DNA of 13,106 nucleotides from Nitrosopumilales archaeon CG_4_9_14_0_2_um_filter_34_16 (GCA_002788515.1 PFRJ01000077.1:1-13106), one strand, 5' to 3'; positions 1 to 5,807 are shown, counted from the stretch's first letter. Made by a program: numbers and translations. The notes: a model not told the origin generated them from the letters alone.

Positions 1-45
1 TCCACATTTGAGGTATTTTGGTTACACTTTAAGTAGATTTTCTAT

Positions 46-207
46 TCAAGTCCAGGGATCAGATTTGTCATCCCAAGTTATTGCATCATTGCCATCAAGA
101 GTTAAAGAGTCACTGTTTTGAACAAACAATAACAGGCATTCATCGGAGCAATGAGTCAGTTCAGAATGTTTCATAAATTTACCACAATTTTCACAATACT
201 GTCCCAT
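46..207 (-). CDS. Small zinc-finger-like protein (53 aa), function unknown
   Basis: This short reading frame runs from ATG (205-207) to TGA (46-48). The protein opens with MGQYCENCGKFMK, giving Cys5-x2-Cys8, and continues with Cys20-x3-Cys24 (HCSDEC). This four-cysteine arrangement could hold one zinc ion, with His14 and His19 nearby. The C-terminal half is acidic and rich in Asp and Trp, ending DPWT, and has no membrane segment. The cysteine spacing and the sense of the whole frame argue for a real gene despite its size. A TATA-like AT-rich block lies about 60-75 bases upstream (264-281), so the mRNA would have a leader of roughly 30 bases. The gene is divergent from the DNA-binding protein gene that starts at 366. 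The family is not recognised. A role as a nucleic-acid- or protein-binding miniprotein is inference only. Confidence 0.6.
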   Translation of the reverse strand: MGQYCENCGKFMKHSELTHCSDECLLLFVQNSDSLTLDGNDAITWDDKSDPWT

Positions 208-255
208 ATCTCAAATGAATTAAGGCTAGTCTTTCCACCTAAATTCCCTCATAGG

Positions 256-345
256 AAACGCGTGTTTTATTTATTTTATAATTAGGTACAATTATCAAAT
301 TTGAGAATGAAATTTCAGCAAGTGTTGAATCATCTTTATATTGAA
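256..345. promoter_or_regulatory. Divergent promoter region with TATA-like boxes and an AAAC-GCGT-GTTT inverted repeat
   Basis: The spacer between the 53-aa zinc protein (-) and the DNA-binding protein (+) has an AT-rich block at 264-283 that reads as a TATA box on both strands. A second plus-strand TATA-like box, CTTTATATTG (334-343), lies about 25-30 bases before the TTG start at 366, as expected for a leaderless archaeal mRNA. An inverted repeat AAAC(256-259)-GCGT-GTTT(264-267) abuts the first box and could be an operator. The assignments rest on spacing alone. Confidence 0.4.
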
Positions 346-365
346 TTTGATCCGGAATGGTGTAA

Positions 366-947
366 TTGGATTCTGTAAAACGTCAACAACATACACCAAA
401 AAAAGAAAAAACACGTAGTGTAACATATCGATTACCTGTAAAATTAGTGGAGGAAATTGAAACAGAGGCTATGAATCACAACATATCTCACAACGTAATG
501 GCAAGACAAATTTTAGAAAAGTATATTCAGTGGGATAGATTCGCAGACAAAATCGGAATGATTCCAATTCCAAAAAAAATTCTAGACACACTGGGAATAG
601 AGATGAGTGCTACAGAAATCAATGAAATAATCAACATAATAAAACCAGTGATCAAAGACACGGTGTTATTCATTAAAGGCAAGTATGACTTGAAAAGATG
701 CATTGAGACATTAGAGGATTATATGAGAGCATCAGGGATGAAATCAGATCATCGGATTGAGGGAGAACTACATCATTTTATAATTCAGCATGAATTGGGT
801 GGCAATTGGTCAATATTTACAGAACAGTTATTGCAAGAGATATTCAAAGAGTTCTTGCCAAATTCAGAAATGAAATGTCAGACAACAGAAGCAACAGTTA
901 TTGCAACAATTGCGTTAGGTGGAGATTTTAACGAGCACAGTTATTAG
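366..947 (+). CDS. Ribbon-helix-helix-like DNA-binding protein with thaumarchaeal C-terminal domain
   Basis: The 193-residue protein starts with a basic tail (residues 4-17). It is followed by TRSVTYRLPVKLVEEIETEA (16-35) and an Asn/Ser turn leading to MARQILEKYI (45-54). This is the beta-strand/helix/helix pattern of CopG/Arc-type ribbon-helix-helix proteins, which dimerise to bind DNA. Residues 56-193 form a second, mostly helical domain (WDRFADKIGMIPIPKKIL, then ELHHFIIQHELGGNWSIF), a type I associate with uncharacterised thaumarchaeal proteins rather than with a named Pfam function. The start is TTG (366-368): an in-frame stop immediately precedes it and the next in-frame ATG would cut into the DNA-binding domain. 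A TATA-like box 25-30 bases upstream supports this. The stop codon overlaps that of TFB on the other strand. The likely role is a transcription regulator; the target and any ligand of the second domain are unknown. Confidence 0.75.
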   Translation: MDSVKRQQHTPKKEKTRSVTYRLPVKLVEEIETEAMNHNISHNVMARQILEKYIQWDRFADKIGMIPIPKKILDTLGIEMSATEINEIINIIKPVIKDTVLFIKGKYDLKRCIETLEDYMRASGMKSDHRIEGELHHFIIQHELGGNWSIFTEQLLQEIFKEFLPNSEMKCQTTEATVIATIALGGDFNEHSY

Positions 948-1864
948 GATTTGAGAGTTGATTCTGCTTTGAGTCCCTTGTAACGATTTCTTATAGTAAC
1001 TTCAGTAACTCCAGCTGCCTCTGCAAGATCTCGCTGTGTTATAGATACACCATTTTTTACACATGACAAATAAAGTGCAGTAGCAGCAAGTCCCATAGGA
1101 TCCTTTCCTGCAGATTCCTTACGTTCTTGTGCTTCTTTGAGCACTTTTACTGCATAACGTTTTGTTTTTTCAGATATCTCAAGCTTACTTGAAATTCTTG
1201 CAATGCATTGAATCGAATCAACAACAGGCATTTTTAATTCCAATTCATGATGTAGTAATCTATAACATCTTGCAATATCCTTTCGTTTGACATTGGCAGC
1301 GTCTGCCACATCTTTTAGAGTTCTTGGAGTTTCAGTATCTCTACATGCAGCATACAACGATGCTGCAATCATTGCAGAAATTGATCTTCCACGAACTAAT
1401 TTCTTTTCCAATGCTTTTCTGTAAATGTACGCTGCTTTTTCAAGAACGTTTGCAGGAATCGAAACTTTGTCTTTTAATTTATTTAAATCACTCAGAGCTT
1501 GTCTCAAATTTCTATCTACAGGAGCATGAACTTGGCTTCTGCTATCCCAGGTTCTCAGTCTCTCAATAGTGCTTTTCATAGAAGTTGAAAGAGGTTTGCC
1601 AGAAGCATCTTTGTTTAATGGATTAATCACAGTGGACAATCCCATGTCATGAATCATCAATGATGAAGGAGCGCCAGTTCTAGCAGGATCTGCACCGCCA
1701 TCTTTTTGAAATGATCTCCATTCAGGACCGGACTCTTGGGTTTTTTCAGAAATTACATATCCACATTTTCCACAAAATTGTTCTCCAGTAACTTCATCTA
1801 CTAACAAAGAGTTTTTACCACAACGTGCGCATGTTGGTTTAGAATTTTTATTGAAAGTATCCAT
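944..1864 (-). CDS. tfb: Transcription initiation factor B (TFB, TFIIB homologue)
   Basis: TFB binds the TBP-promoter complex at the BRE and recruits archaeal RNA polymerase. The 306-residue protein has all expected parts in order. There is an N-terminal zinc ribbon (Cys12-x2-Cys15, Cys31-x2-Cys34), the B-reader/linker segment (GPEWRSF at 46-52, then ARTGAPSSLMIHDMGLSTVI at 61-80), and two cyclin-fold repeats at about 108-200 and 205-300. The second repeat ends in a helix-turn-helix, TQRDLAEAAGVTEVTIRNRY (276-295). The length is normal for the family. The ATG start at 1862-1864 has a weak Shine-Dalgarno-like AAGGA seven bases upstream and a TATA-like CTATATTTTA at 1911-1920 on the minus strand, giving a short leader. 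Thaumarchaea often carry several TFBs; which paralogue this is cannot be told here. It converges on, and overlaps by four bases, the ribbon-helix-helix-like gene. Confidence 0.96.
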   Translation of the reverse strand: MDTFNKNSKPTCARCGKNSLLVDEVTGEQFCGKCGYVISEKTQESGPEWRSFQKDGGADPARTGAPSSLMIHDMGLSTVINPLNKDASGKPLSTSMKSTIERLRTWDSRSQVHAPVDRNLRQALSDLNKLKDKVSIPANVLEKAAYIYRKALEKKLVRGRSISAMIAASLYAACRDTETPRTLKDVADAANVKRKDIARCYRLLHHELELKMPVVDSIQCIARISSKLEISEKTKRYAVKVLKEAQERKESAGKDPMGLAATALYLSCVKNGVSITQRDLAEAAGVTEVTIRNRYKGLKAESTLKS

Positions 1865-1910
1865 GTGGGTTTCCTTACAGCGTTATCCTGTTTATTGAAT
1901 TTTTTATCGT

Positions 1911-1920
1911 TAAAATATAG
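1911..1920 (-). promoter_or_regulatory. TATA-like box of the TFB gene
   Basis: Read on the minus strand this is CTATATTTTA, 47-56 bases before the TFB ATG. It predicts a transcript start near 1889 and a leader of about 25 bases that contains AAGGA ahead of the start codon. The call is by composition and spacing only. Confidence 0.4.
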
Positions 1921-1949
1921 TTAATTGTATTACCTTCAAACATAATTTT

Positions 1950-1959
1950 GAAACGTTTC
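1950..1959. promoter_or_regulatory. Perfect 10-bp palindrome GAAACGTTTC, possible operator
   Basis: A perfect palindrome sits in the 148-base spacer between the TFB gene and the 86-residue cysteine-rich gene, about 85 bases upstream of the TFB start. It shares the GAAAC/GTTT half-sites with the inverted repeat upstream of the ribbon-helix-helix-like gene (255-267). A protein-binding site is a guess; ten-base palindromes also occur by chance. Confidence 0.2.
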
Positions 1960-2012
1960 TCAGGTATAAGAAGGGTGAGTATTTCTCCAAATAGAAAAGT
2001 TGGTTTTACAAG

Positions 2013-2273
2013 CTATGCAATAACAGTGACTTCAGGAGTAGACATGCCCCCATACCCAGAATCGATTGTTTGTTTAGGATTCAATGTCGTATCATGATGA
2101 CATGCTTTGTTACATACAGGACAGAATTTTCTATCAAGCACAATACATTGACAGATGTGGTTTTTCACATAAGCTTGTGCAGCTTGATTCCATTCGCCAG
2201 TTCCATTACAATATACGCAAACGTATGAAGAAGAACTGACGCCTTTACAGAAATCACATACATCCTCAGTCAT
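2013..2273 (-). CDS. Cysteine-rich zinc-binding protein (86 aa), function unknown
   Basis: The protein has an N-terminal Cys6-x2-Cys9 (CDFC), Cys19-x2-Cys22 with a following Gly-Thr-Gly (CVYCNGTG), Cys41-x-Cys43 (CQC), and Cys51-x2-Cys54 with Cys58-His59-His60 (CPVCNKACHH). This is enough ligands for two zinc ions. The CxxC-x-G-x-G element resembles half of a DnaJ-type zinc knuckle, but there is no J domain and only one such repeat. The C-terminal third (about 62-86) carries no cysteines. It starts at ATG 2271-2273 with an AATATATTT TATA-like box at 2301-2309, and is divergent from the mutase gene at 2372. No membrane segment or signal peptide is visible. The family is not recognised; an RNA- or protein-binding role would be usual for such proteins but is not shown. 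Confidence 0.8.
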   Translation of the reverse strand: MTEDVCDFCKGVSSSSYVCVYCNGTGEWNQAAQAYVKNHICQCIVLDRKFCPVCNKACHHDTTLNPKQTIDSGYGGMSTPEVTVIA

Positions 2274-2340
2274 ATCTTTATGATTCTTAATAGTCGAATC
2301 AATATATTTGAAGATATTGAAATTGGAAAATCAATAAACC

Positions 2341-2350
2341 TTTTAAAATA
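2341..2350 (+). promoter_or_regulatory. TATA-like box of the mutase small-subunit gene
   Basis: TTTTAAAATA lies 22-31 bases before the ATG at 2372, the right place for a leaderless or near-leaderless archaeal transcript. The purine-rich stretch just upstream could serve as a BRE. Confidence 0.5.
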
Positions 2351-2371
2351 TCTGCAAATACAACTATAATC

Positions 2372-2794
2372 ATGAAGCAAAAAGCAGCATCAAGAAACAT
2401 CAAAATTTTGGTAGCCAAGCTAGGTCTTGACGGCCACGATAGAGGAGCTCTTGTACTTTGTAGAGCATTTAGAGATGCAGGAATGGAAGTAATCTATTCA
2501 GGGCTTTTTGCCACACCAGACAGAGTTGCACAAATTGCAGAAGATGAAGACGTAGATGCAATTGCAATGAGTTTACTAAATGGCGCACATGGAACACTGT
2601 TCCCAAGAGTTGTAAAGACACTAAAAAAGAAAGGAATCAACGATGTTTTGATAGTAGGCGGAGGTGTGATTCCAGAAGTTGATCACAAAGAGTTGGTTAA
2701 AGCAGGCGTAGATCATGTATTTGGTCCGGGTACACCATTATCTACAATTATTGATCACATCACAACTGGTGTGTCTAAGTTAAGAAAAATATAA
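2372..2794 (+). CDS. mcmA2: Methylmalonyl-CoA mutase, cobalamin-binding (small) subunit
   Basis: The 140-residue protein is a stand-alone B12-binding domain. It begins ILVAKLGLDGHDRGA, where Asp20-x-His22-x2-Gly25 is the DxHxxG cobalamin motif and His22 supplies the lower axial cobalt ligand. The other hallmark stretches are present: SLLNGAHGTLFP near residue 67 and IVGGGVIPEVDH near residue 95, ending in a GVDHVFGPGT loop. With a separate large catalytic subunit, not in this window, it interconverts methylmalonyl-CoA and succinyl-CoA. In ammonia-oxidising archaea this step belongs to the 3-hydroxypropionate/4-hydroxybutyrate carbon-fixation cycle. The length matches separate small subunits. 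The gene is monocistronic here and its 3' end lies 7 bases from that of ilvC on the other strand. Other B12-dependent mutases use the same domain, so the exact substrate is inferred. Confidence 0.93.
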   Translation: MKQKAASRNIKILVAKLGLDGHDRGALVLCRAFRDAGMEVIYSGLFATPDRVAQIAEDEDVDAIAMSLLNGAHGTLFPRVVKTLKKKGINDVLIVGGGVIPEVDHKELVKAGVDHVFGPGTPLSTIIDHITTGVSKLRKI

Positions 2795-2800
2795 AAAAAG
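2784..2800 (-). terminator. T-rich terminator of ilvC inside the mutase 3' end
   Basis: Directly after the ilvC stop codon the minus strand reads CTTTTTTTATATTTTTC. Oligo-T tracts of this kind terminate archaeal RNA polymerase. The tract overlaps the last codons of the convergent mutase gene, so the two transcripts probably overlap at their 3' ends. Confidence 0.5.
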
Positions 2801-2801
2801 A

Positions 2802-3800
2802 TTATTCTGTGGAATCAGGCCACATCATTTTACGCATCTCTTTACCAACTTTTTCAATTTGGTGTTCGTCATATACTTTCATGTGTTTATCAAATGCATC
2901 TTTTCCATTTTTCTGATATTCAGAAATCCATTCGTTGTTGAATGTACCATCTTGAATCATGGTAAGAACTTTTTTCATGTTTGCCTTGTTTGCAGAATCC
3001 ATGACCATTGGTCCACGTGTTAATCCACCATATCGTGCAGTTTCACTAACACGTCTCCACATTCCATTTATTCCATATCTCTGAATCATATCAACAATGA
3101 GTTTGAGTTCATGTAAAACTTCAAAGTATGCAATTTCTGGTTGATATCCTGCTTCAACAAGAGTTTCAAATGCATTTGTAACCATAGAAGCTGCGCCACC
3201 ACAAAGGTCAGCTTGTTCACCAAACCAATCAGTTTCTACTTCTTCTTTGAAAGCAGTTTTGATTAATCCAGCTCTTGCACTACCTATTGCTTTTGCAATT
3301 CCCAATGTCCTATCCCAAGCCTTTCCTGTAAAATCTTGTTCAACTGCAACAATTGCAGGAGTACCAAAATTATCAAGATAAGTTTCGCGAACTTTGGAAC
3401 CAGGTCCCTTTGGTGCAACCATGATTAAATCAACGTTGCTTGGTGCTTCAATCCATTTCCAATAGATTGCAGCTGCATGAGAAAATGACAATGCTTTTCC
3501 TTCTGAAAGATTTGGTCCGATTTCATCTTTGTATACTTGACCTTGAATCATATCAGGAATCAATATGTGAACAATGTCGGCTTGTTTTGTAGCATCTGCA
3601 ACAGACATTACTTTGTGACCATCAGATTCTGCCTTTTTCCAGCTGTTACCGCCTTCCTTAAGACCGATTATCACATTTAGACCAGAGTCTTTCATGTTGT
3701 TTGCTTGTGCATCACCTTGGATTCCATAACCTATTACGGCAATCGTTTGATCCTTGATTGGGTCAAGACTAATTTCGTTATCTTTCCATGTTTTTGCCAT
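2802..3800 (-). CDS. ilvC: Ketol-acid reductoisomerase (class I)
   Basis: This enzyme converts acetolactate or acetohydroxybutyrate to the dihydroxy acids of valine, leucine and isoleucine synthesis, using NAD(P)H and Mg2+. The 332-residue length fits class I. The Rossmann motif GYGIQG is at 24-29, followed by the cofactor-specificity loop GLKEGGNSWKKA (46-57). The C-terminal helical domain keeps the metal ligands: Asp191 and Glu195 in ETDWFGEQADLCGG, and Glu227 and Glu231 in FEVLHEL. It also keeps the substrate-binding Ser252 in SETARYGG. His108 sits in SFSHAAAIYW, where most relatives have a Gly-Phe-x-Ile-His stretch after the His. The gene starts at ATG 3798-3800, with TTAATATT 22-29 bases upstream (3822-3829), so it may have its own leaderless promoter. 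A 39-residue zinc ribbon gene ends 36 bases upstream. Confidence 0.96.
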   Translation of the reverse strand: MAKTWKDNEISLDPIKDQTIAVIGYGIQGDAQANNMKDSGLNVIIGLKEGGNSWKKAESDGHKVMSVADATKQADIVHILIPDMIQGQVYKDEIGPNLSEGKALSFSHAAAIYWKWIEAPSNVDLIMVAPKGPGSKVRETYLDNFGTPAIVAVEQDFTGKAWDRTLGIAKAIGSARAGLIKTAFKEEVETDWFGEQADLCGGAASMVTNAFETLVEAGYQPEIAYFEVLHELKLIVDMIQRYGINGMWRRVSETARYGGLTRGPMVMDSANKANMKKVLTMIQDGTFNNEWISEYQKNGKDAFDKHMKVYDEHQIEKVGKEMRKMMWPDSTE

Positions 3801-3836
3801 GATTTTTGCAAGGATACTGCAAATATTAACTATGAT

Positions 3837-3956
3837 TTAGATTTCAATAACATTATCACATGCACGACATTTTACAATGACTTTATCACCAGATAATCTT
3901 GTAAATCTCTTTGAACCGCATTTGGGACAGATGGGACAAGATCTTACAGGTTCCAT
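3837..3956 (-). CDS. Mini zinc-ribbon protein (39 aa), function unknown
   Basis: The short frame runs from ATG (3954-3956) to TAA (3837-3839). The protein reads MEPVRSCPICPKCGSKRF at its start and VKCRACDNVIEI at its end, with Cys7, Cys10 and Cys13 facing Cys30-x2-Cys33. Cys10/13/30/33 would form a classic rubredoxin-type zinc ribbon around a basic beta-hairpin, with Cys7 as an extra ligand. Codon sense and cysteine pairing support a genuine gene. A TATA-like stretch on the minus strand near 3980-3987 is about 25-30 bases from the ATG. It lies directly upstream of ilvC, 36 bases apart, and may be partly cotranscribed. Such ribbons occur in RNA polymerase subunits, ribosomal proteins and elongation factors, but I recognise none of these here. 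Confidence 0.65.
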   Translation of the reverse strand: MEPVRSCPICPKCGSKRFTRLSGDKVIVKCRACDNVIEI

Positions 3957-3991
3957 GAATAGATATATCACTAATTTTGATTTAATTTAGT

Positions 3992-4912
3992 CTATTGTAT
4001 TGAACCACTGCCAAGTATTCGGATTGTAGTGGATTCGGGTTTTAAAATTACAGCTATTTGTCCTTTCTTACATACAATTGGTTTTTCAAACGTTAGTTTT
4101 AGAGGAGATATTGATGAAAACTTGGCAGCTTTGATTTGCAAACCAACACTGACCAAACATCCTTGATTTTCTGCAATATCATTTTTGTAAAATGGGCTTT
4201 TTTGAAAATCAAGTTCAATTTCAGTTTTAATATCAACTGCACCTTCAGCAGAAATTATGTCTCCGCGACTCACTTCGTCAGGTTTTGCGCCCTTTACTGC
4301 CAATCCAACTCTTGCAGGGCAAACAGATTCACTTACTGGATCGTCATGCATTTGAATGGATTTAATTAAAACATCAATTCCTAATGGATACAATTTCAAA
4401 TTATCATATTGTTTTACGGTACCATTTGTTACTTTGCCTAAAATGACGGTTCCGACACCTTTAACATCAAAACAGTGATCAACTACCATTGCAGGAGTAT
4501 CATTGTTTGTTATTGGTTCTAGTTTATCCATCTCTGCTTTGATTTTTTCAGGTTCAACTTTAAGATATTTTTCAACCACAGTTCCTTTGATCATTGCATC
4601 TAATTTTGATTCATCAACATCAAATGTATGTGATAGTATTCCTTTGTCTTTTTTTAGAGAATCAAGTGCAATGATTTGCTCGCCAGTGAATTTATCTAAT
4701 TTATCTACGTAAAATATTACATATTCTGCCAAATTGATTGCCTGAAACAATGGTTGAATTTTTTCCGGGAATCCACTTGGGGTTACCCATGTTTTGATAA
4801 TATCGGATTCTTTTCGATCATAAAGAGAAAGATCAGTTACAGTTCCTTTTTTCCCAAATTCAGATACAATATCTTGTTTGCCCAAGACTACAAAGTTTAC
4901 AGACTTGACCAT
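3992..4912 (-). CDS. SelB/EF-Tu-like translation factor lacking GTPase motifs
   Basis: The 306-residue protein has the layout of an EF-Tu/SelB-family factor. Residues 1-135 sit where a G domain would be. The canonical EF-Tu domain II follows at about 140-222 (VVDHCFDVKGVGTVILGKVTNGTVK, then ARVGLAVKGAKPDEVSRGDIIS), and a domain III-like beta-barrel at about 230-306 ends in ILGSGSIQ. The N-terminal part starts like a G domain (VNFVVLGKQD), but there is no GHVDHGKT/S P-loop, no DxxG switch and no NKxD motif. It also seems about 60-70 residues shorter than an EF-Tu G domain. This matches the archaeal SelB-like (aSelBL) family, described as widespread in archaea without selenocysteine and lacking GTP-binding residues. 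The function is unknown; ribosome or tRNA binding without GTP hydrolysis is inferred. It starts at ATG 4910-4912, 35 bases upstream of the mini zinc ribbon on the same strand. Confidence 0.8.
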   Translation of the reverse strand: MVKSVNFVVLGKQDIVSEFGKKGTVTDLSLYDRKESDIIKTWVTPSGFPEKIQPLFQAINLAEYVIFYVDKLDKFTGEQIIALDSLKKDKGILSHTFDVDESKLDAMIKGTVVEKYLKVEPEKIKAEMDKLEPITNNDTPAMVVDHCFDVKGVGTVILGKVTNGTVKQYDNLKLYPLGIDVLIKSIQMHDDPVSESVCPARVGLAVKGAKPDEVSRGDIISAEGAVDIKTEIELDFQKSPFYKNDIAENQGCLVSVGLQIKAAKFSSISPLKLTFEKPIVCKKGQIAVILKPESTTIRILGSGSIQ

Positions 4913-4952
4913 AATTTTAGGTAAAAAAATCGGTTTAATGAATGAATAAAAA

Positions 4953-5137
4953 ATGAATCTCTCTTACACAATACGATTAAATTCAAAATTATTGCATATA
5001 GTACAAGCAAAACTAACTACTAAATCCAAAGTAAAACAAATAAACAAAAACAACAAACCATTCCTAAAAATTTAGAGAAAAAACGATACGAGAGGTCTTT
5101 AGCAGAATTTAAAAAAGACATCAAAGATAAGCATTAG
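4953..5137 (+). pseudogene. Possible frame-disrupted small Lys-rich gene
   Basis: Two abutting plus-strand frames look like one small basic protein split by a frameshift. The first runs from ATG 4953 to TAG 5073-5075 (40 residues, starting MNLSYTIRLNSKLLHIVQAK). The second has no start codon, is open from 5024 to TAG 5135-5137, and ends in the protein-like EKKRYERSLAEFKKDIKDKH. A one-base deletion in the A-rich tract between about 5031 and 5070 would join them into a Lys-rich protein of roughly 55-60 residues. The block lies between the SelB-like gene (divergent) and the 76-residue basic protein gene. It could be a decayed gene, a homopolymer sequencing error, or coincidence in A-rich DNA. 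No clear slippery heptamer for programmed -1 frameshifting was seen. Confidence 0.3.
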
Positions 5138-5178
5138 AATCTATAGTCGCAAAAAACAAGTATTCAATACGCCTAACT

Positions 5179-5409
5179 TCATCTAACTGCAACTCGTTTT
5201 TTAGTAGTTTTACGTGCTGGTCTATCAACTTTTTCAGTTTTTAGTTTTGGTTTATCCGTAGATATACTCACACCCTTCTTTTGCCCCGTACGTCTAGCAT
5301 CATTTCGTATTTTTTCATCTTTTTGTAGTTTTTTTAACTCTGCTGTATCTATTTTACGTGTTTTACTTGGTGACATATACTTTAGAAATTCATTGTAGTA
5401 ATTTAACAT
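5179..5409 (-). CDS. Small basic protein (76 or 65 aa), function unknown
   Basis: The protein is strongly basic. An N-terminal helix-prone part (SKTRKIDTAELKKLQKDEKI) is followed by a low-complexity Lys/Arg/Thr tail ending ARKTTKKRVAVR. It has no cysteines and no membrane segment, so it is probably cytosolic and may bind nucleic acid or ribosomes by charge; that is inference. The start is uncertain. ATG at 5407-5409 gives 76 residues beginning MLNYYNEFLKYM. ATG at 5374-5376 gives 65 residues beginning MSPSKTRK. A TATA-like TTAAATTA (about 5398-5405 on the minus strand) lies some 25 bases before the second ATG, which favours the shorter form as a leaderless product. The downstream neighbour is the broken Lys-rich frame on the opposite strand. 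The family is not recognised. Confidence 0.55.
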   Translation of the reverse strand: MLNYYNEFLKYMSPSKTRKIDTAELKKLQKDEKIRNDARRTGQKKGVSISTDKPKLKTEKVDRPARKTTKKRVAVR

Positions 5410-5807
5410 TTAGTCACGAAATGAAGTTAGAATTAACTCTACTTTTTTTCAAGAACCATCAATCACTTTTAAAAAACTACTGAAGTATTGTTTTAATTGT
5501 CAGAAAAATAATAATGGTAAAAGGAATAAAAAATAAGAAAATCAGATATTTGCATTTTGAATCAAGATATTGTAAAATTTACAATTATTGCGACTAAAGA
5601 CGACTCTAAAAACCATACTAGGAATGTTAACAGGGGTATTCAGAAATATCTTCAGAAATTTCAATAGATTCATCTAGAATGTGCAGATGATACAATATTG
5701 CTTTTCCATGCGAATTAGACATTCTGAGAGTCATAATACTGTATGAATTTAATTTGATATTAAAGAATAACGTACGAATCATACTACACTCAAAGGTATC
5801 TATGAAT
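5410..5807. other. 398-base spacer with no convincing gene
   Basis: This AT-rich stretch separates the 76-residue protein gene from the hydrolase gene. Two tiny frames are present. A minus-strand frame (5627-5734) encodes 35 residues starting MTLRMSNSHGKAILYHLH and ending acidic, with an AT-rich box about 11-25 bases upstream. A plus-strand frame (5514-5597) encodes 27 residues ending YCKIYNYCD. Neither has a recognisable motif, so neither is called as a gene. A CGTACG palindrome is at 5771-5776. I see no tRNA, hairpin array or mobile-element remnant. Confidence 0.5.

Noticed and set aside
1324..1569. 81-codon plus-strand frame inside the TFB gene
   Set aside because: It is antisense to the conserved cyclin-fold region of TFB, and its translation is low-complexity with no motif; a shadow frame.
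2013..2273. DnaJ/Hsp40 chaperone
   Set aside because: Only one CxxC-x-G-x-G repeat is present and there is no J domain; the resemblance is limited to a zinc knuckle.
3992..4912. Selenocysteine incorporation system suggested by SelB similarity
   Set aside because: The protein lacks GTPase motifs, and no selenocysteine insertion element, tRNA-Sec or in-frame UGA selenoprotein is visible in the window.
5514..5597. 27-codon plus-strand frame ending YCKIYNYCD
   Set aside because: Too short, no promoter at the right distance and no conserved-looking motif.
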